Under the pieces are notes generated by a model, which was not told the DNA's origin, did no database searches, and saw nothing but the letters and a program-made list of their open reading frames with translations. From Peribacillus kribbensis DSM 17871 (GTDB taxonomy: Bacteria; Bacillota; Bacilli; Bacillales; DSM-1321), in NCBI RefSeq assembly GCF_000430765.1, contig NZ_AUMQ01000016.1, positions 62,001-126,000 on the forward strand: DNA of 64,000 bases, written 5' to 3'. The translations under genes and the position numbers were made by a program. Numbering within the stretch: position 1 is the first letter of the stretch; every line of letters begins with the position of its first letter. Positions 37,820-46,768 of the stretch are shown in pieces.

Positions 37820-39177
37820 TGATTTGCTCCTCCTTGAAGGACAATAAAATAAATATCTTCCCTTCGTTCGGGGGCAACTAGAGTCTTATATTTCTCATTC
37901 GGGATTCCAGTTACTTTATGTTTCTTTCGGCTATGGATTTCTAAAGTAATGGCAATATCCCTAAGATCATTTGCACTAGTCAACCGCAAACGTCTCATTT
38001 CGCTAAGTGCCTCATCAATGAAATATGGATGTTTCAAAATGACAGATTGTACAACTTTAAGCTGATCTACCATATGGCGTGGATATTGATTAGAGAGAAT
38101 TTCAATTAGCCAATTTGCAGCTTGTTTGTCGGTTAACATTTCTTTGATTTGCTGTATTATAGATCCCGTTTAGGCTGTTCACGTTCCCGATGGGAAGGGC
38201 CTGATATAACTGCACCACTTCCTTGGGCAATTTTATGTTTTGCTAATGGTTGCCCATTTTTCTGCAGTCGTATGTATAGATACTCAGTATCTGTTTCGAC
38301 ATAAGCTATATTGGGAGCTCCTTTTCGGTAAGTACCGCGCGGTACGCTGTACCTGTTCCCATGAAACCGTATGACATTGTCATTGTTTATAGTTCTGTTA
38401 TACTGGTACCTAAGATATCTTCAAAAATGTAAATACCGGAGACCGGTTGTAGGTGTGGCTTTTCCAGGGCGAACACCTCGACAGGTCTCTTTTTCGTATT
38501 ATGATGTACCTTGTAATTCCCGGTCCTCTTTAACCAATTTATACTAGATTCCTGCCAATCTCGTAGATTATCAAAAGTGCGGTTCTTCGCAAAATTTTTC
38601 TTTACGTATTTCACTACCTGCTCTATTTTTCCTTTGGACTCTGGATCAGATTTTCTGCATAGGTATACCTTAAACTTTCTTGACTGTTGATATTTAGTGA
38701 ATTCCACCGTCATGATAAGATCTCCAGCGTTTTCACTAACAGCCAGTAATCGATCTTGGTCGTAGACGATTTCTATAGACATGCCCCCATAAAAACGGAA
38801 AGCATTTTCATGCATTCTAATAAGATCTGATGCTCGAAACGGTCGGTCTAGCCATTCTACATATTTATATCGAGAATGTGCTAAAATGAATCCAATAAAG
38901 TAGAGCCGTTTAAATGTTCCATTCGTTGCAGGGACCTTCACCTCGCCAAATCTACTTGTAACTGTTGACCCATTGGAAGGTCCGGTACTGTACTATAACT
39001 TCTCTCAGATACCATTTTAGGGATATGATAAGCTTCACGTAATTCATTGACATAATTCGTCACAGTTCCTTCTGAGACTGCACTAACGTCTAATTTCTCC
39101 CCCAACCAGTCCAATACTTGAGCTCCTGATAAGTCTGGGTGTTCCTTTAACCATCCAATGATTCCACTCCTGTTCAT
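37816..39177 (-). pseudogene. istA: istA transposase of IS21, broken
   Basis: Pieces of the IS21 DDE transposase in several frames. WLKEHPDLSGAQVLDWLGE (39160-39100) is the second half of the HTH region. The rve core appears as QVDLAR, then EIVYDQDRLL and PESKGKIEQVVKY (D, D, E). The Mu-type C-terminal barrel (NRYSVPRGTYRKG) and tail (HPYFIDEALSEMRRL) follow. Stops or frameshifts fall near 38940, 38390 and 38165. The first 60 or so residues of a normal IstA are missing between 39177 and the terminal repeats. Total readable length plus the missing part is near 510, normal for the family. Confidence 0.85.
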
Positions 39178-39277
39178 TCCTCACTTTCCATAGACTGCTT
39201 TAAGTATATAGAAAGGGGAATCAATTAAGATAAACTGTTGATTCTTATTTGTTGAAATCTGTTTATCTTTATTTGTG

Positions 39278-39308
39278 GAAAACTGTTGTTTCTAGTTTAT
39301 CGTTTACA
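39278..39308 (-). repeat. Right terminal inverted repeat of the IS21 relic
   Basis: Read on the minus strand it begins TGTAAACG and contains AAACAACAGTTTTCC. Further internal repeats of the same core (AAACTGTTGATTC, AAATCTGTTTATC) lie at 39230-39265, as expected for transposase binding sites of IS21 elements. Confidence 0.6.
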
Positions 39309-39448
39309 AAAGTCCTCCTGGGGAATTTTAAACCGGCGATTTTGAGGAAGTTATAACCGGCCTTGACAATAAGCATCAAATCAAGCCTAAACCTAAGTAA
39401 CTTAAACCCAAAGAGAAGTAGATTATATTTACAGGAGTAATCGAGGAA

Positions 39449-39475
39449 TAAAAAAAACCCATTAATCAATGGGTT
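39449..39475 (-). terminator. Terminator overlapping the stop of the DUF3883 gene
   Basis: On the minus strand AACCCATT and AATGGGTT form an 8-bp stem with a 4-base loop, followed by a run of eight T. The stem includes the last codons and TGA of the DUF3883 gene (stop at 39466-39468), so coding sequence and terminator overlap. Confidence 0.85.
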
Positions 39476-40257
39476 AAGGTTACTAACTGATTACTGTCTA
39501 TTGACCAATTAGTAGCAATTGTTGTATAAACTCTTTTAGTAGGATTAAGATTTCTGAATGGATTTTTTAATATAGTTACTTTAGGGTTTTTTCCTATATC
39601 ACTTATTAATATCAAAACATATTTTTCACCCAATTCTTTAGCTGTGTTCCATTCCTTATCTGTAAAATTTACCCCACCTTTACTATCTAATAAACCCTTA
39701 ATTTCAAAGAGATATTTAGGTTCATCTGTCATTTTAAAATCATATCCACAACCGTCGTCTCTTCTATCCACTAGTTCACCAGAAAGCCCTTCAATTATTC
39801 CATTATTAAAAAACTCAACAAATAATTCTTCTGCCTTTTTTCCTGTTATACCTCTTGTGGTATATTCCCTATTTCCTTTTACCTCATCTTCTTCATCATT
39901 ACCGATTAATTCTACATATGTTTGTAATTCAACCGTAGGTTCTTCATTTTCATTAGATCTCAATATATCTTTAACAATCTCAGTAAATGCAACCTCACTA
40001 AGATTTTCATATTTCTCTACAACCTGTAAACGGCTAGGTCTAAGTTCACGTTGATACCAGCCTAGCCTTTCATTTGGGTTTAGGGGATCAAACTCATCTC
40101 TCATATTTTTAATTGTATTTGGTTTAACATTTAATATCCTACCTATGTCTTCAAATGCATGCCTAAATTTTTTATAGCCTAAGTTTTCTATAGCCTTCCA
40201 ATCAAACTTAGAAAGATAATAAGCCACAATTAATGCTAACTTATGATTATATTCCAT
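39466..40257 (-). CDS. DUF3883 domain protein, PD-(D/E)XK-like
   Basis: A 263-residue protein, apparently intact amid broken genes. The N-terminal 80 residues look like an HTH or scaffold region (AFEDIGRILNVKPNTIKNMRDEFD, here abbreviated by its helix ends). The C-terminal 130 residues match DUF3883: GKKAEELFVEFF, DRRDDGCGYDFKM and YLFEIKG, followed by NFTDKEWNTAKELGEKYVL. Asp in GYDF and Glu-x-Lys in EIKG give a D...ExK pattern like restriction nucleases. DUF3883 domains are common in defence helicases and as stand-alone nucleases. It has its own terminator and no close partner on the same strand. Confidence 0.78.
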   Translation of the reverse strand: MEYNHKLALIVAYYLSKFDWKAIENLGYKKFRHAFEDIGRILNVKPNTIKNMRDEFDPLNPNERLGWYQRELRPSRLQVVEKYENLSEVAFTEIVKDILRSNENEEPTVELQTYVELIGNDEEDEVKGNREYTTRGITGKKAEELFVEFFNNGIIEGLSGELVDRRDDGCGYDFKMTDEPKYLFEIKGLLDSKGGVNFTDKEWNTAKELGEKYVLILISDIGKNPKVTILKNPFRNLNPTKRVYTTIATNWSIDSNQLVTLTH

Positions 40258-40326
40258 TTAATTGCCCCACTTTTAATTAATTAACTTTATAGTAAGTAGA
40301 TATTCCATTTAAGCTACCATATTAAA

Positions 40327-40360
40327 ACAAAGACGATTTAAAATAGAACGTCTTTGTAAA
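40327..40360 (-). terminator. Terminator for the copy A EcoRII-like nuclease gene
   Basis: A 9-bp stem (ACAAAGACG with CGTCTTTGT) and 13-base loop, followed on the minus strand by TTTTAAT. It lies 27 bases beyond the stop of the nuclease gene at 40384 and ahead of the DUF3883 gene start at 40257. Confidence 0.7.
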
Positions 40361-40383
40361 TATCAATGTTTTAATAGGTTTTT

Positions 40384-41559
40384 TTATACTGCATACTTGT
40401 CTATAAGATAACCGAGAAAATCGCCCACACTCATCAGTCCATCCCTATACTCTGGTGGATAATAATCATGGTATGGTTTCGGAACTACTAAAACAACCTT
40501 TTCTTCCTTCATTTCCTCCATTTGATTCTTAGAAATACCTTGTTGTAATGTTATTAGATGTTTAACAGGAATCCTATTCGCCTCATTCAAAATCTGCCTC
40601 CAGCGGTCTTTACACGTTGTTTTTGCCCCTAAAAAAGTCAAATTTTTCTCGTCGTATAAAAGATATGCATACGCTTCATTCGAAGGTAGGATGAAGTCCG
40701 GTTTCTTTTTTCCTTCTGTTTTCCCAGGATGAATAATAGGAACTTCTGCTTGATACAATAAAAAATCCGCATGATGTTCCAGTGAGTGTCCAGCACGACT
40801 TTTTCTTCTATTAAGTGCACTGTTGGAGAAATCCAATAATAAATCTAAATTACAAAATGGTTCTGTTAAATAGGGCTTATAAACACTTTTTTCAATCGCC
40901 CTGAAAAGTTGATATTCTATATCAATCCATCTTAATAAAACTGAATCGACAAGGTGTGGCCGGTTAAAGCAATTAAAATAAATTTGCCTTGCCTTTTCTG
41001 ACATTTCCATAGTTGAAGGAAATTCTTCAACAAATGAAGATGCATAGGTATTTATTAATGAATTAATTTTCAATTCTATTTGTGTTTCTTTATCATCAGT
41101 ATCCAGTCCATAGACTGCATTATTTTTTAATAGTGATATTGAAAAAGATTGAAGAAATGTTTCTATCTCTTCTTCTCCATCCAGTAAGAAGCAATAAAAA
41201 TCATCGATACTAGCTTGAATAAAAATAATAAGATTACCTACTTGGTCATATTTATTAAAAGGTGAATTTGTCCAAAACCTAGTTAACCGGTATTCCCTTC
41301 TAGTCTTACTCCCGTACCATATAGCACGACTTTCAAACGAAGGATGTCCATCAATATGGACTTTTATAAAGTGGTCTTTGTTTTCACCTCTTTGTCCTTT
41401 TTCATCAAAAAAAATTTGTGAAGCATTTATGGATATGTATAAGCCTTCTTGATGTGCTTTTGTAAGTCCAACATCATTTGCAGAAATAAATTTACAATAG
41501 AAACGACCAAATTTATTAGCCATTTCTATTGCCTTAGTTAATTTATCACTTGGATGCAT
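40384..41559 (-). CDS. EcoRII-type restriction endonuclease, copy A
   Basis: A 391-residue type II nuclease. Residues 15-150 match the EcoRII N-terminal effector-binding (B3-like) domain (NDVGLTKAHQEGLYIS, then REYRLTRFW). Residues 250-380 hold the EcoRII-C catalytic core: SRAGHSLEHH with Glu261, KKPDF with Pro287-Asp288, and [12 protein letters not shown] with Lys313. All are intact and shared with copy B at 47450-48628. EcoRII enzymes cut CCWGG-type sites and are activated by binding a second site. The cognate methylase that once overlapped it is reduced to a fragment (41546-41712), so it now lacks a local partner. Protection may come from the methylase at 48615-49604. Related specificity is inferred from copy similarity. 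Confidence 0.85.
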   Translation of the reverse strand: MHPSDKLTKAIEMANKFGRFYCKFISANDVGLTKAHQEGLYISINASQIFFDEKGQRGENKDHFIKVHIDGHPSFESRAIWYGSKTRREYRLTRFWTNSPFNKYDQVGNLIIFIQASIDDFYCFLLDGEEEIETFLQSFSISLLKNNAVYGLDTDDKETQIELKINSLINTYASSFVEEFPSTMEMSEKARQIYFNCFNRPHLVDSVLLRWIDIEYQLFRAIEKSVYKPYLTEPFCNLDLLLDFSNSALNRRKSRAGHSLEHHADFLLYQAEVPIIHPGKTEGKKKPDFILPSNEAYAYLLYDEKNLTFLGAKTTCKDRWRQILNEANRIPVKHLITLQQGISKNQMEEMKEEKVVLVVPKPYHDYYPPEYRDGLMSVGDFLGYLIDKYAV

Positions 41560-41712
41560 ACTCCAAACCTCTTTCTTCAGTTACTTGTGACGTTTCAATG
41601 TCCTCATTTTATATAAGTTCATTGTTCGATTGCTTGAATCATTTCATATGCAATAGGTTCCACCACTGGAACTTCAACATTGTTTCCGAACTGTTTGTAT
41701 TCGCAAAATTAA
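41546..41712 (-). pseudogene. dcm: C-terminal remnant of a Dcm-type methyltransferase
   Basis: Encodes YKQFGNNVEVPVVEPIAYEMIQAIE, in which the motif X region [19 protein letters not shown] of the intact enzyme is plain, then an early TGA. A last piece VTEERGLEYASK overlaps the nuclease start exactly as [13 protein letters not shown] does in copy B. Everything upstream of motif X is missing. It shows that copy A once had the same dcm-nuclease overlap. Confidence 0.82.
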
Positions 41713-41769
41713 TAGCTACTTTGACACTATCCTTACAAGAAAAATGATTTAATAAAATCAAAAATCTAT

Positions 41770-42988
41770 TCATTTTAAAACATATACAAGATGGATAAAA
41801 AAATAATTGGGGATAGCTAGTCCCTCACTTTTAAGTTTAGTTTCATTTTTTACATATAATATTTCATCAAACTTCATTGTGTGTAATGGAGATATAATAG
41901 TTCCGTATCTCAGTATACTAATATTAGCTATCCTATGTTCATATAAAGGAAACTCCTCAATTTGATTTAAAATCCCTCTTCCCAAAACAGTAGCATTACT
42001 CACTGTTCTAAATGTATCTAAATCGATTCCTATAAAAACCGCAGATTCACGTCTAAGCCTAGGATATAATTGATTTAATGTGAAATTTAAAAAGTAAGGG
42101 ACAAACATGCCAATAAACCTTTTATTTCTTAAGCTAGGTAATGTTGACCTCCACACACCAACTGGTATCTCAATCTCCCTTGGCAGTGTATAATTAAACC
42201 TCAAAGCATCCCCTAACTCAAACATCCCAAGAATTTCAAGAGAATTAGTATAATGCCCTGCTATAATCATTTGTCCTATTTCCTCAGGCCAATTATCTAA
42301 CTCTTAAAATCTTCCATCCCAGGTGTATAAGGGTCTTCGGCTAGTAAATTGGGTTTTACTGTCTTATATTCGTCCTTCGTTAGTAACCTAGTAGCTACAT
42401 ATATCCCTTAATAGAATGAGCTACTCCACTACTATCACTAATAGTTACCCTGCTAAATTGGTTCCTCCAGTTTGCAAATTCTTTATTCCTAAAACTAATT
42501 GAGCCCTTTCTCCCTTTTGCTTCTGCTATATATATTTTTCTTGCAGATTTAGCACATAGATAATCTGGTGTATCTCCATTAACTGTTCTTTCAATCTTAT
42601 ATCCTCCTTCAGCTAAAATTGATTTATCAAGAACTTCATCCATATGTACGAAATATTTGATTCCTAAATGTTCGTGTAGAAACCACCTGCAAAAAGCTTT
42701 CCCCCATCTATTGCTTTCTCATATTCTTACCTCTTTATGTGAACCTAATCCTCTTTTTTCAAATCTAAAATAATCATCACTATTAATAAAGGACTTATAA
42801 TGTTCAAACAAATGTTGAGAACGTGAAAAAGCAGGAGAACCGCCATATGCATCCATATATAGGAAATGACAAATGTTCCGAACATCTATTGTTATGTAAT
42901 CTACAGGTATACTAGGATGACCTGTCTTTTGAAGAGTAGTTGGAATATTGGTAAACTTGTTCATGCCAAAAGATAGTTTTTTCTTCAT
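41770..42988 (-). pseudogene. Broken gene for a possible PD-(D/E)XK protein
   Basis: Three open pieces on the minus strand (42719-42988, 42395-42643 and 41770-42270) read as one original protein of about 400 residues once frameshifts near 42720, 42390 and 42290 are allowed. Between them the linking text continues in other frames (RWGKAFCRWFLHEHLGIKYF, then RLLTKDEYKTVKPNLLAED and LDNWPEEIGQM). The middle piece has DTPDYLC and IYIAEAKGRKG, a D...ExK-like nuclease pattern. The family is not recognised. The first ATG at 42988 follows a GAGGTAGAAAA. Not functional as it stands. Confidence 0.65.
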
Positions 42989-43352
42989 TTTTCTACCTCG
43001 ACCAACGTTAATTATATTACAGAATCATTATAAAGAATCTCTTGAGTTTATTCATAATGATTTTTGATATAAAATTTATTCTCCCTATGCCATTTCATAT
43101 ACTACTGCTGGCATTTGTTCATTCTAATATTCATAGTTTCATTGATATTAAGAATACTAGAATGCTTATACAGACCTATCGGAAATAAAAATTACCCCAT
43201 CACTATCCTTTCAAACACACTTCCATCTTCAAAGATATAAAAGCTAAAATTAGTAGTATTATCTTGAAAACAACATTGCTCATTATTTTGAAATATACTT
43301 TCTTACAGGAGAGAATTTATTGTGTTGTTTATAAATATGCTCAGCCTAACTG
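42989..43352. other. Gene-free AT-rich stretch
   Basis: About 360 bases between the broken nuclease-like gene and the broken integrase. I see no open frame of note, RNA gene or repeat. Confidence 0.45.
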
Positions 43353-44307
43353 TTAATATTTCCTTGTAGTCTTGATATCAGAAATGGACAACAATCTTTT
43401 GGAGTGTGAAAATATCCCACCATACAATATGTAATTCCTACAAAAGGTATGCCGAAACATATAAGATGTAGTCTTTCTATCCCATTTTATCATTTTTTCG
43501 GTTAAGCCTACGTCGAAACGCATCTGCTGTAAAAGGCTCACCATAGGCATTGAAAAATACATATTCACAATCACCAAAGTAATTAGAGATTTCCATGTGT
43601 AGTTCTTGCAATAGCTTTCCTACCTCCCTAGTAATAGACACATCTCTGCCTTTTCTATTTTTTGCTGTTTCAGAAGGGATATGAATGGTTAACAGTTTTA
43701 AATCGATGTGGGATACCTGCAAATTGACAGCTTTATTAATCCTCATACCAGTATCCAGTAGCAGAAGAATCAATACTTTATCCCTCCATTGGGCGTATTC
43801 TCTCGTGTCAAACTGGCTAAGCAGCTTATTCAAGACTTCATCATTCAACCCTTGTACTTCCTTTTGTTCATCATCCCTAACAAGTTTGATGTTGCTGACT
43901 GGATTAGTCTGAATAATCCCTTCCTTAAACCCAAAGTTACACATGGTTTTTAGTGTTCTTAGTCGAATGTTACTTGTATTTACAGAAAGTCCTGCAGATT
44001 CCTTTTCCCTGTTCGCAATTCCTTCGTAAGCTTTTTTTGTTTGTTTCAAGTAAATGATGTATTCACATATTATTTTTGCTGATAAGCCATTAATTAAGTT
44101 CACCTTATACTGATACTCCTCTAAAAACATCTTAAGATATCTTTTATAATGCCGATATTCCTCAATTGTTCGTGAACGGACTCCTTCTGCTTCTTTAGAT
44201 AAAATGAATGTTTCTAAAGCTTCATCTATAGTGTACTCTTCAACATCCACAAAACTTGTACTCTTAGTTGCTGCTTGTCCTCTTCCGCCTATATATGCTC
44301 TTGCCAT
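43353..44307 (-). pseudogene. Tyrosine recombinase/integrase, broken at the catalytic C-terminus
   Basis: A phage-type integrase starting at ATG 44307 (GGAGG ten bases upstream). The SAM-like core-binding domain (TIEEYRHYKRYLKMFLEEY) and the first half of the catalytic domain are intact, with LLLLDTGMR where the catalytic Arg is expected. A frameshift near 43494 throws the rest into another frame, where FRHTFCRNYI (the HxxR box) is readable. More indels follow, so the GGDIFTLQKIVGHSDIKTTRKY motif with the final His and Tyr survives only in pieces. It lies next to a tRNA-like sequence, as many integrases do. It probably once moved an element now partly lost. Confidence 0.85.
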
Positions 44308-44468
44308 TTTACCTAAACCTCCAAATAGAATGGAGGACACACAAAGGATGCCTTCTGTCCCACAAAACGTCAACCCAAAACTACACAAAAAAGGTTGATA
44401 TATGTTGGACAACCAAAACCCATTTAAGTTTTGGAAACCCTTATATATCAACCTTTTTCACAATTCAG

Positions 44469-44543
44469 CGTTCCAAAAGAGATTCGAATTCTCGACCTAC
44501 AGCTTAGGAGGTTGTTTCTCTTGCCAGCTGAGTTACTGGGAGC
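44469..44543 (-). tRNA. Degenerate tRNA-Arg(CCU)-like sequence, possible att remnant
   Basis: A 75-base minus-strand sequence with tRNA architecture: GCTCCCA acceptor strand, a D arm with CAGCTGG, an anticodon loop CTCCTAA (anticodon CCU, Arg), a T arm GAGA-TTCGAA-TCTC and a 3' acceptor strand TTGGAAC plus G. Two of seven acceptor pairs and one D-stem pair fail, an extra base lies in the D arm and no CCA is encoded. It is probably a pseudo-tRNA or an attachment-site copy. It sits 160 bp upstream of the dead integrase gene. tRNA-Arg genes are frequent integration sites. Confidence 0.5.
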
Positions 44544-44870
44544 TATTATATGAACATGGCTACAAATCTCATACAAAAGTGATTATCCCCCTACTATTTT
44601 TCAGAACTTCATGAGAAAAAAGAATAATCTTCAATTTAATAAGTATTTATTATACAAGATAGAATATTTAAAAAACTCACATATTGTAAGTTGATAAACG
44701 TTGGTATTATTAACATGAACGTTATACCACCATATTCACTAAAGAATATTAGAGGTTGATGTATCAGCTTTGTTAAACTAATTTTATATTAAGGAGAGAA
44801 TATCACTCTTGTTAAATATTATTAACCCTGCGCAATGTATATAAAAACCTAAGAAAAAGACATTATATAA
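44544..44870. other. Gene-free stretch
   Basis: About 330 AT-rich bases beyond the tRNA-like sequence. No supported gene or structured element is visible. Confidence 0.45.
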
Positions 44871-45143
44871 TTAGTAATGATCCATATCAAAATAATTATA
44901 ACAAGCATTTTCATTAAGAATAGCAAAATCATTCTTCACTATTTGAGGCTGTAATAATAAATCTACTTCAAGGATGAATGCTGATAAAGCATTGTTTGTA
45001 GAAAAACTAAATTTATTAGTAGCGATGATCCCTTTTGGATATTTACTTAATTGCGATAGAAGTAAAGCTCCCGATCTACTCTTAAACCAAAAATTTTCAG
45101 TACGATTATCAATAAATGTAACATAAACAATGAAATAACGCAT
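44871..45143 (-). CDS. Small protein of unknown function
   Basis: A 90-residue protein with AGGGGGA six bases before its ATG, so it looks like a real gene. The N-terminus is a hydrophobic strand (MRYFIVYVTFID), the middle has SRSGALLLSQL and the C-terminus is acidic with FAILNENACYNYF. It is likely a small single-domain alpha/beta protein. A truncated relative lies at 36237-36446; both are near vsr copies, so it may be an accessory of that restriction locus. No family is recognised. Confidence 0.6.
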   Translation of the reverse strand: MRYFIVYVTFIDNRTENFWFKSRSGALLLSQLSKYPKGIIATNKFSFSTNNALSAFILEVDLLLQPQIVKNDFAILNENACYNYFDMDHY

Positions 45144-45214
45144 ACTCTATCCCCCTAATTATATATTCGACTTTAATATTATATTTCCTTTATACTAATA
45201 AAAGAAAAAATCAA

Positions 45215-45580
45215 TTAGTAAGGAGCCACGACAGTAGTAGCCAATTATCCAAAATGAACAAGAAGAGATCTTATGCGAATTGAGATCCCCTGAAATGTCC
45301 CAACATGTGGGAGTTTCCAGGAGGAAAAGTCGAACCAAATGAAGATATCAACTCGGCTCTCGTAAGAGAAACACATAATATACCTAGGGTTCTTCAACGA
45401 AAATACACATGATAAGACACCTTTATCATTAATCTCATATCAATTAAGTGAAAAGTTGCCAGCGGAGAACCACAACCAAGTAGCATTCAAAACTAATCTG
45501 GCTCAAAAAAAAAAATCTTAGCTCCCTTTAATGGGCACCTGCTGATTTTCCAGCGGTAGAACAGTTAATGAATGGAAAAT
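45215..45580 (+). pseudogene. NUDIX hydrolase remnant
   Basis: Plus-strand debris of a MutT/NUDIX protein of the nucleoside-triphosphate pyrophosphohydrolase type. Pieces in several frames read IIQNEQEEILCELRSPEMS, then MWEFPGGKVEPNEDINSALVRE (the NUDIX box, whose RE-x-x-EE end is lost), HDKTPLSLISYQLSE and WAPADFPAVEQLMNG near the end. At least three frameshifts and an A-run of eleven break it. NUDIX proteins often accompany Vsr and DUF3427 helicases in restriction islands. Confidence 0.7.
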
Positions 45581-45581
45581 A

Positions 45582-45616
45582 GTCTTCTCATATGAGAAGA
45601 CCATACTTTTTTCGTG
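45582..45616 (+). terminator. Palindromic terminator after the NUDIX remnant
   Basis: A perfect 20-base palindrome (GTCTTCTCATATGAGAAGAC) followed by CATAC and six T. It stands just past the NUDIX debris and probably ended that gene. Confidence 0.65.
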
Positions 45617-45649
45617 TATTCTGTATATAAGTTGGTTGGAATTTCATTC

Positions 45650-46300
45650 TACAGCTTATACTTTACTGTTATTGGTTTTGCTCCGGAAAATTCCACGCTA
45701 TCCCCTTTTCCTATATAAATATACGGCTCTACCTTACCTTCGATTTCCTTGTACTTTCTAACAAACAAGTGAAGATTAATGCACCTTTGTTTTAAAAATA
45801 ATGTTTTTTCCTCTATCGGTTTGCTGGGAGACAGTGTTTGGTGTTTGCCACTCCTTTATATCTTCTTCCTTGTGTAGATCAATATAGAGGAAATATTCAT
45901 TCCCATTTGTAATGAGCCCAGATCCTCGAAAGGTGTTATGTAGCTTTCGGTAATTTGATAAAAGAGCTGCATCTACCATTCGGTAATGCTCATACAATTT
46001 AATTTGAAATGTGATACTCCATAGTAGACATTTTTAAAATCTAACTGAACACTATCATAGTAGTTCTGGTTTAAGTATTCCATTGCGTGCAGTACACTTT
46101 CTCTCCATCATCAAGGACTTTCTGAATTTCATTGATTACTTTGTCCAGTGATATTTCTTCATGCTGAAGAAGATATTTTATCAACACGAACTCATAAATT
46201 CTCTTTAAAGGCACCTTACTAGAAAGTTCTTTAGGGTACCTTCAAAGTGAGGATTCCCCAATAATTCTATGTTTTTTCACGGTCAATGAATTTAATTGGA
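45650..46300 (-). pseudogene. C-terminal (DUF3427) debris of a defence helicase
   Basis: Minus-strand fragments in several frames. They read LKRIYEFVLIKYLLQHEEISLDKVI, VQLDFKNVYYG, LHNTFRGSGLITNGNEYFLYIDLHKEEDIKEWQTPN and HLFVRKYKEIEGKVEPYIYIGKGD to a TAG at 45650 (each shortened here). The RGK box and final VRKYKE...YIYIG segment are typical of the DUF3427 domain that ends PLD-SF2 helicases. All helicase motifs are gone. It is not the missing end of the helicase at the right edge of the window, which ends in its own way. Confidence 0.65.
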
Positions 46301-46309
46301 TCAGGTCCC

Positions 46310-46615
46310 GGTAGGGATCTAACTTTTTACTTCTGGAACCCAAAGATTCAACCCTATCCACTGCCTCTTCAAATGACATATTCAAATATTTTTACACAGT
46401 GTTTCTTGATATACCAACGTCTTTGAGATAGCAGCTACCTTAAATCCTTGTTTCTTTAATTGTTGAACATGAATATACAATTGCAATTTTCCCACCTTTC
46501 AAATCCTCCAGCTAAACTATGTTGAAAAACTATCATAGCTCAACTAGCCTTAATTTGGTGAGAAAATGTTCATTTTTATCTAGCATAAATTGTTCAATTT
46601 AGTCTAGCAGTTACA
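46310..46615 (-). mobile_element. Second IS21-family relic: istA N-terminus and terminal repeats
   Basis: Minus-strand text encodes KLQLYIHVQQLKKQGFKVAA, then MSFEEAVDRVESLGSRSKK and LDPYRDLI in shifting frames, the first 65 residues of an IS21 IstA. Upstream two repeats with GCTAGA...ATGAACA or TTGAACA cores (46555-46612) look like the multiple terminal repeats of such an element. Its terminal repeats differ from those of the relic at 36987-39308, so it is best read as a separate element. Confidence 0.6.
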
Positions 46616-46768
46616 TTCCTTTACGGTGTGTTGGATATTCCTCCACACCAATTAGATTTAATATTCCATCACATACACAAATCATAAGTACAACTCTGAT
46701 TAGTCATTCTTAATCCTTACCTGTTTGCAAATAATCGGAAGAGGTAAATATATTATAGAGGTGGTACG

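Larger units (their letters stand above)
36987..39308 (-). mobile_element. Degenerate IS21-family insertion sequence
   Basis: An IS21-type element of about 2.3 kb with istA and istB on the minus strand and imperfect terminal inverted repeats. Both genes are broken: istA lacks its 5' end and has at least two frameshifts, and istB has a frameshift and an in-frame TGA. Multiple short terminal repeats with the core AACAACAGTTTT or AACTGTTG are seen inside both ends, as usual for the family. No flanking target duplication is recognisable, so the surroundings were rearranged after insertion. It is not able to move on its own. Confidence 0.85.

Noticed and set aside
44268-44614. Plus-strand frames across the tRNA-like sequence
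   Set aside because: They overlap the integrase start and the tRNA-like fold and have no ribosome binding site.
39178-46309. A single 7-kb element inserted into one istA gene
   Set aside because: The two istA pieces meet at nearly the same codon, but the 37-39.3 kb relic has terminal repeats at both ends and the other piece has different repeats, so two separate relics are more likely.
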